DNA of 38,018 nt. Origin: Anaerolineales bacterium. Lineage in GTDB: Bacteria > Chloroflexota > Anaerolineae > Anaerolineales > Villigracilaceae. Within the stretch, counting starts at the first letter, position 1. The number at the start of each line of letters is the position of its first letter. The notes beneath the pieces were generated by a model. It did not search any database and was not told the origin of the DNA. It saw only the letters and a program-made list of their open reading frames with translations. Below are positions 7,864 to 14,619 of the stretch, one piece after another. The stretch is taken from contig JAJTXU010000017.1 in the NCBI GenBank assembly GCA_021462845.1, positions 1 to 38,018 on the forward strand, given 5' to 3'. The position numbers were made by a program, and so were the translations under genes.

Positions 7864-8345
7864 TCGAGGGGTATCTCGTTCTTGCAGGTCGAATCCGCAA
7901 AGAACTGGATGATATTAAACGGCTTGTCGCAAAAGCCAATCGCGCGATAAAAGTTGCGCAAGAAAACCCACGAGACGCGGACCTTTATATCGATTCGGCT
8001 TCCTTGAATCTGCACGATGCGTATTCGGGATTCGAGCGAATATTCAGGCAGGTCGCCGCCATAGTAGACGGAAATGTTCCAAACACCCCGGAATGGCATA
8101 TGGATCTGCTCGAACAAATGGGATTAAATCTACCCAAAGTCAGGCCGCCTGTTTTGAGATTGGATTCCATCGAACAATTGGAGGAGTATTTGCGATTCCG
8201 TCATGTTGTCCGCAATGTGTACACGTTTTCATTCGATCCTGAACGAATCGCGCGTCTTGTCAAGGACATGGAAACAGTATTCGATCAGGTTCAAAATGAG
8301 CTCTTGGCTTTTGCAAGTTTTCTTGAAACGGTGGGGACAGAGTAA
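7860..8345 (+). CDS. HepT-like HEPN protein (probable toxin)
   Basis: A 161-residue all-helical protein. Conserved-looking blocks are LHDAYSGFERIFRQVA (about 51-66) and LRFRHVVRNVY (111-121), resembling the HepT-like group often written RxRHxxRxxY. The standard HEPN ribonuclease motif is R-x4-6-H. Here Arg114 is followed by Asn119 where related proteins often have His, so activity may be reduced or use His115; this comparison is from memory. The gene starts inside the MNT stop (ATGA). It ends 7 nt before the duplicated chelatase tail. The function as an RNA-targeting toxin controlled by the MNT partner is family knowledge, not seen directly. Confidence 0.75.
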   Translation: MIEGYLVLAGRIRKELDDIKRLVAKANRAIKVAQENPRDADLYIDSASLNLHDAYSGFERIFRQVAAIVDGNVPNTPEWHMDLLEQMGLNLPKVRPPVLRLDSIEQLEEYLRFRHVVRNVYTFSFDPERIARLVKDMETVFDQVQNELLAFASFLETVGTE

Positions 8346-8352
8346 AGACGCC

Positions 8353-8463
8353 CAACAATTAGCAAATCACCTCAAAGCGCCATGCTATGCGCTGAGCGAA
8401 TTGAAAGCGGAGAATTTGTACCACGCCGTGAAGGATGAGATGGCGAAGCCGATGAAGAAGTAG
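8353..8463 (+). pseudogene. Duplicated 3' end of the chelatase VWA gene (copy 2)
   Basis: 111 bp, 92% identical to 7356-7466 and encoding the same last 36 residues plus stop (from QQLANHLKAP to AKPMKK). It has no start or upstream part of its own. A longer frame through it from 8203 is only an overlap artefact with the HepT gene. The all-synonymous pattern shows that both tails diverged while under protein-level selection, so one copy probably came from another strain's chelatase gene. Confidence 0.9.
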
Positions 8464-8520
8464 AAAAAGAACTCCGAGATTTTTGAAAAACTCGGGGGCC
8501 TGACATTTGATACTGCTAGA

Positions 8521-8575
8521 CTCCCCTCTCCCTTTGGGAGAGGGGCTGGGGGGTGAGGTCAGAACTAGGGTGAGC
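8521..8575. repeat. Palindromic intergenic repeat at the caspase-FGE gene end
   Basis: A perfect 10-bp stem CCCCTCTCCC (8523-8532) / GGGAGAGGGG (8536-8545) with loop TTT, followed by CTGGGGGGTGAGGTCAGAAC. On the minus strand the caspase-FGE stop (TAG, 8565-8567) abuts the element. It may act as a transcript end for both flanking genes, although T-runs are lacking. Confidence 0.65.
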
Positions 8576-10718
8576 GGGAGCAACGAAAACCCATGTCGTC
8601 GTTCGTGACCGACGGATCGAGCCTGAGGCGAAAAGCGGAACGGACGTCGTACCCGATGAAGTACCACGAGCCGCCACGTAGCACACGATATTGACCCGAA
8701 TTGGGACCTTCGGGAGCTGAGGAGGGCGCACTCGAATAATAGGTCTCTGAATACCAATCGTTCACCCACTCCCACACATTGCCAGCCATATCATACGCGC
8801 CATAAGGACTGGCGCCATTTGGGTAACTTCCAACGGGGGCGACATCCGCAAATCCATCGTCGAAAGATTTATCTGCATATTCAAACGAGCAATTTGTGTC
8901 ACAGAAGTTTACATGAGAGCCGTCGAATGTATTGCCCCACGGATACACATTTGCAGTTTCGCCGCGCGCGGCTTTCTCCCATTCGGCTTCGGTTGGCAGG
9001 CGGCGGTCAACCCATTCGCAATAGGTTTTCGCCATATTCCAATCCACGTTGATCACGGGATAATCATCGAATTCGGCGTTGCCGTAATAACTGGAATGAG
9101 TGTATGAGCTTATGTTGGTCGGTTCATCGCATACCCCTGCTTCCACGCACAAATAGTACATTCGAACAGTCACTTCGGTTTTGTCAATCCAAAAGGCATC
9201 TAAGAAAACGGTGTGAACCGGTTTTGCATCGGAAGCGCCATCATCACTGCCCATTGTAAATTCACCTGAGGGAACGTAGAGCAGGGTCATGCCGTCTTTG
9301 CCCGTTTCTGGAGGAAGAAACGTCGTTGTGGGTCGAGGCGTTTCAGTCATTGCTGGAGGAGTGGGTGTTCTTGTGATCGAAACAAAAAACTGTGTTGAAG
9401 TGATTGTGCGAATAATCGGTGGTTGCGTGGTATGAGCGAGATCTGGCGACAAGATGGCGGCGTTGTTGAAAAGAATTATACGGGCCCAAAGACACAAAGC
9501 AATCAAAATTAACCCACCAGTAATTCCAGCGAAAAATCGGTAATTTACGCTTGATGCAATTTTTTTCTTGTCAAGGGCAGTGCGTGGCGAAATGCCTTCA
9601 CCCTGCCTCTCCTTCGGAGCGCTTTGCGATCTCCCAAGGGAAGATGGGGATTCGCTCGTTGGTTTAGCAACTGGTTTTTCAATTGGTTTTTTTACTTCTT
9701 TCTGTTCTTCTGGAATTTTGAACAGCGCAGGTTGTTCACCGATTAAGCCGTGCGCGGTCAACGCTTCGCTGGCGATTTTGCGAAAACTGAAACTATCGTC
9801 ATTCTCGGCGATCTCGCGCAGTTTTTCTTCCGCGCCACGCGCCAAACCAAGGTGCTTGCCGTTCAATAAACCAATCAAATCCTGAATTCCAACTTTGCGC
9901 ACGCTGGAGTTGGGGTGAGAAAGCAATTCAAGCAAGTCGGATGGCAACGGCGCGGGTTTCACTTCACGCGGCGGCAAATTCTCGCGCAAGAGAATATCGC
10001 CCTGTTGTTTGTACGACCATTTGCTCGGGGTCTGCTTTGGGGTGCGGCTCACAACTTGTTCATGGGCATAATCATACAATTCATCCACATGAATGCGGCC
10101 ATCGCCGTCGCGGTCGGCTTCGCCTTTGAGCCCTTCGATGAGGAAATGCGTGAAAACGGATTTCTGCGTATCGCCGATTACCTTGTCCCCTTCCCACGCG
10201 TATTGCGTCGCGTCGGTGGCGGTGAGGACGACGCGCCCGAATCCGCTCCCCTCGAAGGCGGATGCAGTACCCATGCTTTTTCCCACCGCCGAAGCGGATT
10301 TGCTCCCATAGGCAAACGCGCCGCTGTTGCAACAATCGAGGATCAACAACTGCCGCTGTGAACGGCTGTTGTTCATGGATTGGGTGACGAAATCAGCGGG
10401 AATTCCGCTGGCTTCGAGAATATTAATTTCCGTGTCGTTTGCCGCGAGAAACAATTGCCCCACGTCATTGCGCACCCCGTGACCTGAAAAATAAAGCAAC
10501 AACAAATCATCGCGCTTCCGTTCGGCGAAGAACCGCGCGATCGAACGCCGCGTCTTCCCTTCGCCCTCGTTGAGCAGAACCTGCACATCAGTGAATGATG
10601 CAAGGTTGCGCAGAACTTGGGCAAACTCTTCCGCGTCCCTGCCGGGCGCGGTCAGTTTAGCGAAACTTGTATCTTGATATTCCGTATTCGCGATGACGAG
10701 GGCAAATTTGGAAGTCAT
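8565..10718 (-). CDS. Caspase-like protease (C14) - EF-hand - TM - FGE/SUMF1 fusion
   Basis: A 717-residue protein. Residues 1-245 are a caspase/metacaspase-type peptidase with His80 in YFSGHG and Cys130 in LDCCNSG. Residues 202-213 form a textbook EF-hand loop (D-x-D-x-D-G-x-I-x-x-x-E), so calcium control is possible. Residues about 257-330 look like HEAT-type helical repeats. A Pro/Lys linker, one membrane segment (about 395-415) and a Thr/Pro stretch follow. Residues about 476-717 are a formylglycine-generating-enzyme-type domain (RLPTEAEWEKAARG, YPWGN, GYRV/RGGSW, MGFRC), used in many bacteria as a binding fold. The protease should be cytoplasmic and the FGE domain outside. A TATAAT lies at 10745-10750, and GGCAGGAG precedes the start. 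Substrate and trigger are unknown. Confidence 0.85.
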   Translation of the reverse strand: MTSKFALVIANTEYQDTSFAKLTAPGRDAEEFAQVLRNLASFTDVQVLLNEGEGKTRRSIARFFAERKRDDLLLLYFSGHGVRNDVGQLFLAANDTEINILEASGIPADFVTQSMNNSRSQRQLLILDCCNSGAFAYGSKSASAVGKSMGTASAFEGSGFGRVVLTATDATQYAWEGDKVIGDTQKSVFTHFLIEGLKGEADRDGDGRIHVDELYDYAHEQVVSRTPKQTPSKWSYKQQGDILLRENLPPREVKPAPLPSDLLELLSHPNSSVRKVGIQDLIGLLNGKHLGLARGAEEKLREIAENDDSFSFRKIASEALTAHGLIGEQPALFKIPEEQKEVKKPIEKPVAKPTSESPSSLGRSQSAPKERQGEGISPRTALDKKKIASSVNYRFFAGITGGLILIALCLWARIILFNNAAILSPDLAHTTQPPIIRTITSTQFFVSITRTPTPPAMTETPRPTTTFLPPETGKDGMTLLYVPSGEFTMGSDDGASDAKPVHTVFLDAFWIDKTEVTVRMYYLCVEAGVCDEPTNISSYTHSSYYGNAEFDDYPVINVDWNMAKTYCEWVDRRLPTEAEWEKAARGETANVYPWGNTFDGSHVNFCDTNCSFEYADKSFDDGFADVAPVGSYPNGASPYGAYDMAGNVWEWVNDWYSETYYSSAPSSAPEGPNSGQYRVLRGGSWYFIGYDVRSAFRLRLDPSVTNDDMGFRCSRSP

Positions 10719-10771
10719 TCTCCTGCCTCTGGGTTGGTAGGGAGATTATACGATTAAACCTCGATTATTCC

Positions 10772-10798
10772 GTAGGACAAATTGGCAATTTGTCCTAC
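10772..10798. repeat. Palindromic repeat supplying the thioesterase stop codon
   Basis: A perfect 12-bp stem GTAGGACAAATT / AATTTGTCCTAC with loop GGC. Read on the minus strand the element begins GTAG, and its TAG is the stop codon (10795-10797) of the thioesterase gene. Confidence 0.75.
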
Positions 10799-11283
10799 TT
10801 TTGTTTCAACAACTCCTCCACTAGCGACTCGGGCACCTGCACGGCGATGACCTGTCCGCGCACGGTGATGATGCCGTCCGCAACGATCCATTCTTCGACG
10901 ATGACTTTGCGTCCTTTGACTTCTTTCACCTTGCCGCGCACTTCGAGATCAATGCCCAACGGCGTCGGCTTGAGGTAATCCACGTGCAGTGACGCGGTGA
11001 GCGTGCGCGTGTTGGGCTCGGCATTCGGATCTTGTTCTTTGGCGGCGTTGTAGAGCGCGGCGGCGGCTGTGCCGGTGCCGTGACAGTCAATCAGCGAGGC
11101 GAGCAGTCCGCCGTAGACGTAGCCGGGGATCGAGATGTGATACGGCTTCGGCATGAAGTGGCAAACGGATTCGTCGCCGTCCCAGTAACTTTGGATGTGG
11201 TGTCCATGCTCGTTGAGCGTGCCGCATCCGTAACAATGAGCGTACGAGTCGGGGTAATACTCTTGGAAGGATTTTTGGGTCAT
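10795..11283 (-). CDS. Hotdog-fold thioesterase (PaaI-like superfamily)
   Basis: A 162-residue hotdog-fold protein. The N-terminal HCYGCGTLNEHGHHIQ and the helix region GYVYGGLLASLIDCHGTGTAAAAL are typical of PaaI/YbgC-like acyl-CoA thioesterases, which release CoA from acyl- or aryl-CoA esters. The second half (LTASLHVDYLKPTPLGIDLEVRGKV) is the matching beta-sheet with the usual pattern. Start 11283 (MTQKS) is chosen because AGGA lies 8 nt upstream; a longer frame from 11334 has no such site. Substrate is unknown. The stop codon lies in a palindromic repeat. Confidence 0.8.
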   Translation of the reverse strand: MTQKSFQEYYPDSYAHCYGCGTLNEHGHHIQSYWDGDESVCHFMPKPYHISIPGYVYGGLLASLIDCHGTGTAAAALYNAAKEQDPNAEPNTRTLTASLHVDYLKPTPLGIDLEVRGKVKEVKGRKVIVEEWIVADGIITVRGQVIAVQVPESLVEELLKQK

Positions 11284-11358
11284 GAGATTTGTCCTATCTT
11301 TGCGCTTCGACTGCGGAACGAGGAACACGTCCATTCAGTCAGCGCGAGGGGGTGAAAA

Positions 11359-12258
11359 TTATGGGGTGCCGGTAACAGCCGTCCCGATGGGAAGAGGCGG
11401 TGTCGAGGCGGGAGTCACGGTTGAAGGCGGAGTCAAAGCCGGAGATTGAGTTGACGCCGGCGAGGGGGAAATCGTCGGTAAGAGAGTGGGGAGCGGCGTT
11501 GGCGCGTCTCCTTGTATGACGAATTGACCGACGACTTTGTATTCGAGACCAACAAAAATTTGCACGGAGTAATTGCCGGGCAAAAATTCTTCGGGCGGCG
11601 CTTCCCATTCGGTGAAGCCGTAGCCGCCGGTCTCGCCGTCCCAGGGAATCGTTTCGTAGTGGACAAGCTCGCCATCGCGCAACCAGAGCGCGGTCCATTG
11701 CGAGCCGGGGATCATTTCGGCGTAGGTGAATACCGCGCACATGTAATCGACCGGGGTTTGAAAGACCGCCGCCGCTTCGAACTCGACAAAGTTGGAACAG
11801 TTTTCGGTGAATTGCAATGGGCTGAAGACCGCGTTCGGATTTGGCGTGACTACGCTCTCAAACAGCGCTTCGATAGCCAGTGGCACGAACGGGGTTGGCG
11901 TGATGGTCGGCGTATCGGTTACGGATGGGGTGTTGGTGATGGTGGGTGACAGCGTAATGGTCGGCGAGAGGGTGATCGTGGGCGAGAGTGTGATGGTCGG
12001 TGAAAGAGTGATGGTCGGCGAGGGAGGAAAATATCGGTATGCCACCGGCTCGCCAAACACAGACAGCCAAATGGCAAGCGCGAGCGTCAACACTCCGAAT
12101 ACGAAGGTGATCAATCCGCCGCGTTGCCGCTTGACCTTGATGCGGTAAAACGAAAGTTTTCGCGCAGAGATGAATGCGCGCAATCCGGAACGCATAACAA
12201 CGAACGCGCCGATGAAGAGGAAGAAAACGGCAGCGATGATTCCCGCGCGGATGTCCAT
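11359..12258 (-). CDS. Membrane protein with Thr/Pro stalk and extracellular beta-rich domain
   Basis: A 299-residue protein. Two N-terminal membrane segments flank a basic loop (SARKLSFYRIKVKRQR). The second is followed by the phrase FGEPVAYRYFPPSPT and then a Thr/Pro stalk built from the 6-residue repeat PTITLS. A globular domain (about 140-255; NCSNFVEFEAAAVF... WEAPPEEFLPGNYSVQIFVG) resembles an Ig-like carbohydrate- or protein-binding fold, and a second Thr/Pro/Ser tail ends the protein. The N-terminal 90 residues are paralogous to the next gene, which lacks the globular domain. The start ATG lies 7 nt after TATAAT. Function unknown; the topology suggests a surface stalk displaying one domain. 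Confidence 0.7.
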   Translation of the reverse strand: MDIRAGIIAAVFFLFIGAFVVMRSGLRAFISARKLSFYRIKVKRQRGGLITFVFGVLTLALAIWLSVFGEPVAYRYFPPSPTITLSPTITLSPTITLSPTITLSPTITNTPSVTDTPTITPTPFVPLAIEALFESVVTPNPNAVFSPLQFTENCSNFVEFEAAAVFQTPVDYMCAVFTYAEMIPGSQWTALWLRDGELVHYETIPWDGETGGYGFTEWEAPPEEFLPGNYSVQIFVGLEYKVVGQFVIQGDAPTPLPTLLPTISPSPASTQSPALTPPSTVTPASTPPLPIGTAVTGTP

Positions 12259-12265
12259 GGAAAAG

Positions 12266-12271
12266 ATTATA
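12266..12271 (-). promoter_or_regulatory. -10 element, leaderless type, for the stalk protein
   Basis: TATAAT on the minus strand, 7 nt before the ATG ending at 12258. The upstream -35 position falls in a short tandem repeat and shows no good match. Confidence 0.5.
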
Positions 12272-12277
12272 GCAGGA

Positions 12278-12330
12278 GTAGTTGCGTAGTTGCGTAGTTG
12301 CGTAGTTGCGTAGTTGCGTAGTTGCGTAGT
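12278..12330. repeat. 8-bp tandem repeat (GTAGTTGC), about 6.6 copies
   Basis: Uninterrupted direct repeat of GTAGTTGC directly upstream of the stalk-protein promoter. The unit is too short and lacks spacers for a CRISPR. Copy-number change here would alter promoter spacing. Confidence 0.9.
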
Positions 12331-12415
12331 CACGAAAACAAGTGAACATGTTCTATTACCTGTTTACTTGCTTACCAGTGTGCCTGTTTACCCTGTATCC
12401 TAAAAACCGACGCGA

Positions 12416-13525
12416 TTATGGGCTTGAACGTCGTGTCGATGTTGGGGTGCGTGTCACGGTGCGAGTGATCGTTGCCGTTTGGGTCGGTCGTGGCGTGCGT
12501 GTGAACGTGGAGGTCGATGTGGGGCGCGGTGTGCGGGTGGCAGTTAAAGTTGGCGTGAGGCTCGGCGTGACGGTTGGAGTCGGTGTTGAACTCGCGGTTT
12601 GGCTCGGCGTGACGGTCGCAGTTAGTGTGCTGGTGGAGGTTGGTCGCGGCGTGCGGGTGAATGTGGAGGTTAATGTTGGGCGGGGTGTGCGGGTTGCGGT
12701 AAGCGAGGGCGTGACGCTCGGCGTGAAAGTCGATGTTGAAGTTTGAGTCGCTGTTGCCGTAAAAGTCTGCGTCGGTGTGAAGGTCAAAGTTGGCGTGGAG
12801 GTGATGGTCGGCGTGAATGTGGTTGTGTGCGTGGGCTGGCGTGTGTCGGTGGGACGCGGCGTTTCGCTCGGCTTGACCGTTGAGGTGGGGATCGGCGTCC
12901 GCGAGGGAGTGAACGTCGCCGATGGAATCGGCGTGTTGGTGATCGTTGGGGTGAATGTGAATGTGGGTGTTGGTCGAGGTGTGCGAGTTTGAGTCGGGGT
13001 AATTGTGGGGCGGGGTGTGCGGGTAAATGTGGAGGTTAATGTAGGGCGCGGCGTGCGCGTGGCAGTGAGTGTGGAGGTTGAGGAGGGCGCGAGGGTGACG
13101 GTTGCGGCAGGCGAGGAGGTTGAGGATGGGGTAAACGTGGCAGTTGCTGAAGCAGTTACACTGGGCGTATGACTCGGCGACGGAGTCGCAGTGACAGTGG
13201 CGGTTGGGGAGTTCGTCGCGGTCTGGGTTGGGAGCGGGGTGATCGTCGGCAGTGCGGTGGCAGTGTTTGTTGCCGAGGGCGTGGGCGAGGGAGGAAAAAT
13301 TTGATTCGCAATGGGTCTTCCAAACAATGCTGAAGCGCCGCTGGCAGCCAACGCCATCAACGCTACCATGAGCCATTGCCGACCATAGCGCATATACGAT
13401 TGGCGTTTGCGATAGAACACCATGGTGCGAGCCGTTTGAATCGAGCGAATGCCCACGCGCGCCGCAAGCAATGCCGCAATGGCAAAGAACAAAACGAGAA
13501 GGATGACGAGCAGGCCCGCGTTCAT
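12416..13525 (-). CDS. Two-TM membrane protein with a 290-residue Thr/Pro-rich tail
   Basis: A 369-residue protein. The first 80 residues, with two membrane segments, a basic loop (TARTMVFYRKRQS) and FGRPIANQIFPPSPT, are clearly paralogous to the adjacent stalk protein. From residue 80 to the end it is almost only Thr, Pro, Ser, Arg and Ala in imperfect repeats such as TATRTPRPT and TSTFTRTPRPT. There is no globular end domain. Such tails are often O-glycosylated wall-spanning stalks. Either the end domain was lost or the tail itself is the product. The repeats are recombination-prone and length may vary between strains. TATAAT lies 9 nt before the ATG. Confidence 0.7.
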   Translation of the reverse strand: MNAGLLVILLVLFFAIAALLAARVGIRSIQTARTMVFYRKRQSYMRYGRQWLMVALMALAASGASALFGRPIANQIFPPSPTPSATNTATALPTITPLPTQTATNSPTATVTATPSPSHTPSVTASATATFTPSSTSSPAATVTLAPSSTSTLTATRTPRPTLTSTFTRTPRPTITPTQTRTPRPTPTFTFTPTITNTPIPSATFTPSRTPIPTSTVKPSETPRPTDTRQPTHTTTFTPTITSTPTLTFTPTQTFTATATQTSTSTFTPSVTPSLTATRTPRPTLTSTFTRTPRPTSTSTLTATVTPSQTASSTPTPTVTPSLTPTLTATRTPRPTSTSTFTRTPRPTQTATITRTVTRTPTSTRRSSP

Positions 13526-13534
13526 AAGGCGAAG

Positions 13535-13540
13535 ATTATA
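13535..13540 (-). promoter_or_regulatory. -10 element for the Thr/Pro-tail protein
   Basis: TATAAT on the minus strand, 9 nt before the ATG at 13525; part of the palindrome ATTATAAT (13535-13542). The leader would be about 2 nt. Confidence 0.5.
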
Positions 13541-13568
13541 ATGCCTTGTTGTTGCAAGCGGCAGTCAC

Positions 13569-13598
13569 TTGCATAGTGTTTGTCATCTCATTTACAAT
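13569..13598 (+). promoter_or_regulatory. Promoter of the isopentenyl phosphate kinase gene (leaderless type)
   Basis: TTGCAT (13569-13574), 18-bp spacer, TACAAT (13593-13598), then 6 nt to ATG 13605. The inferred transcript starts at the ATG; no ribosome site is present. Confidence 0.6.
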
Positions 13599-13604
13599 GG
13601 ATAT

Positions 13605-14444
13605 ATGAAAGAACTCGTCTTCCTCAAACTCGGCGGCTCGTTGATCACGGATAAAACAAAACCATACACTCCCCTGCTGGAGGTGATGGACGATCTCGCG
13701 TTGCAGATCAAGACTGCGCTTCAGGCTCATCCCGATTTGCGCGTGCTGGTGGGACACGGCGCTGGTTCGTTCGGTCATGTGCCTGCAAGCGAATATAAAA
13801 CGCGCGACGGACTTCCTCCGCGCTCGACGCCGCTCGTCTATCGTCGGCGCGACGACACGCAAGATAGTTACTGGAAAGGTTTTGCCGAGGTGCGGTATCA
13901 GGCATCCGCGTTGAATCGATTCGTGATGGAGGCGTTTCATAAAGCAGATCTGCGCGCCATCGCATTGCCGCCATCTTCGAGCGTGATTTCAAGCAACGGA
14001 AAAGTTTCCGTGTGGGACACAACTCCGATCCGCATGGCGCTCGCGGCGGATATCGTCCCCGTCGTGTTTGGCGACACGGTCTTCGATGAAGTGCGCGGAG
14101 GGACGATCCTTTCGACGGAAGACTTGTTCATGTATCTTGCCAACGCCCTGCACCCGGATCGAATCCTGCTCGCGGGGTTAGAAGCCGCTGTGTGGGAGGA
14201 CTTTCCCGCGCGCACGCGCAAGGTGGAGAGAATTACGCCCGCGTCATTCAACGAGATCAAATCGGGCATCGGCAAATCAGCCGCGGCGGACGTGACCGGC
14301 GGCATGGAATCGAAAGTGAAGCAGATGCTCGAACTCGTGGAGAAACACCCGAACCTCTCCGTACAGATTTTTTCCAGCGACGAGCCGGGGAATTTGGTGA
14401 GGGCGTTGGGTGGGGAAACGTTGGGGACGGTGATTGGTTCTTAG
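13605..14444 (+). CDS. Isopentenyl phosphate kinase
   Basis: A 279-residue amino-acid-kinase-fold protein. The N-terminal KLGGSLITDK and the GHGAGSFGHVPA block (His51, His58) are characteristic of isopentenyl phosphate kinase; His58 matches the His that contacts the substrate phosphate. The enzyme converts isopentenyl phosphate plus ATP to isopentenyl diphosphate, the last step of the archaeal-type or alternative mevalonate route, which has been found in some Chloroflexota. Start 13605 is favoured by the TACAAT 6 nt upstream; an upstream in-frame start at 13569 would overlap the -35. Neighbours give no pathway support here. A bacterial carbamate or glutamate kinase is unlikely given the SFGH motif. 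Confidence 0.85.
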   Translation: MKELVFLKLGGSLITDKTKPYTPLLEVMDDLALQIKTALQAHPDLRVLVGHGAGSFGHVPASEYKTRDGLPPRSTPLVYRRRDDTQDSYWKGFAEVRYQASALNRFVMEAFHKADLRAIALPPSSSVISSNGKVSVWDTTPIRMALAADIVPVVFGDTVFDEVRGGTILSTEDLFMYLANALHPDRILLAGLEAAVWEDFPARTRKVERITPASFNEIKSGIGKSAAADVTGGMESKVKQMLELVEKHPNLSVQIFSSDEPGNLVRALGGETLGTVIGS

Positions 14445-14559
14445 AGATTAGAGACTGGAGATTAGAGATTAGGTCTATTCGTGTCATTTGCGATTTCGCG
14501 GCATTCGCGTTGACGGTTTTCAGACTTTGATAAAGCCAGAGCCGCGCAAAAACTCGCTA

Positions 14560-14587
14560 TTGCCAAAAAACGAAAAAGTTTGATAAT
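14560..14587 (+). promoter_or_regulatory. Promoter of the formate-THF ligase gene
   Basis: TTGCCA (14560-14565), 16-bp spacer, GATAAT (14582-14587). The inferred start near 14594 gives a 26-nt leader with AGAGGAG (14605-14611) 8 nt before ATG 14620. Confidence 0.55.
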
Positions 14588-14619
14588 TGAAGGGAAATCA
14601 TTTCAGAGGAGCAACCACC

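Noticed and set aside
8203-8463. 86-codon frame spanning the end of HepT and the chelatase tail copy
   Set aside because: Only its last 36 codons carry signal, and these are the duplicated tail without its own start.
12278-12330. Possible CRISPR array
   Set aside because: Uninterrupted 8-bp units with no spacers; the 14-bp repeat at 37141 was rejected for the same reason.
12342-12992. Val/Gly-repeat frames on the plus strand opposite the Thr/Pro-tail gene
   Set aside because: They are the antisense image of the Thr/Pro codon repeats; the minus-strand frame has membrane segments, a paralogue and a promoter.
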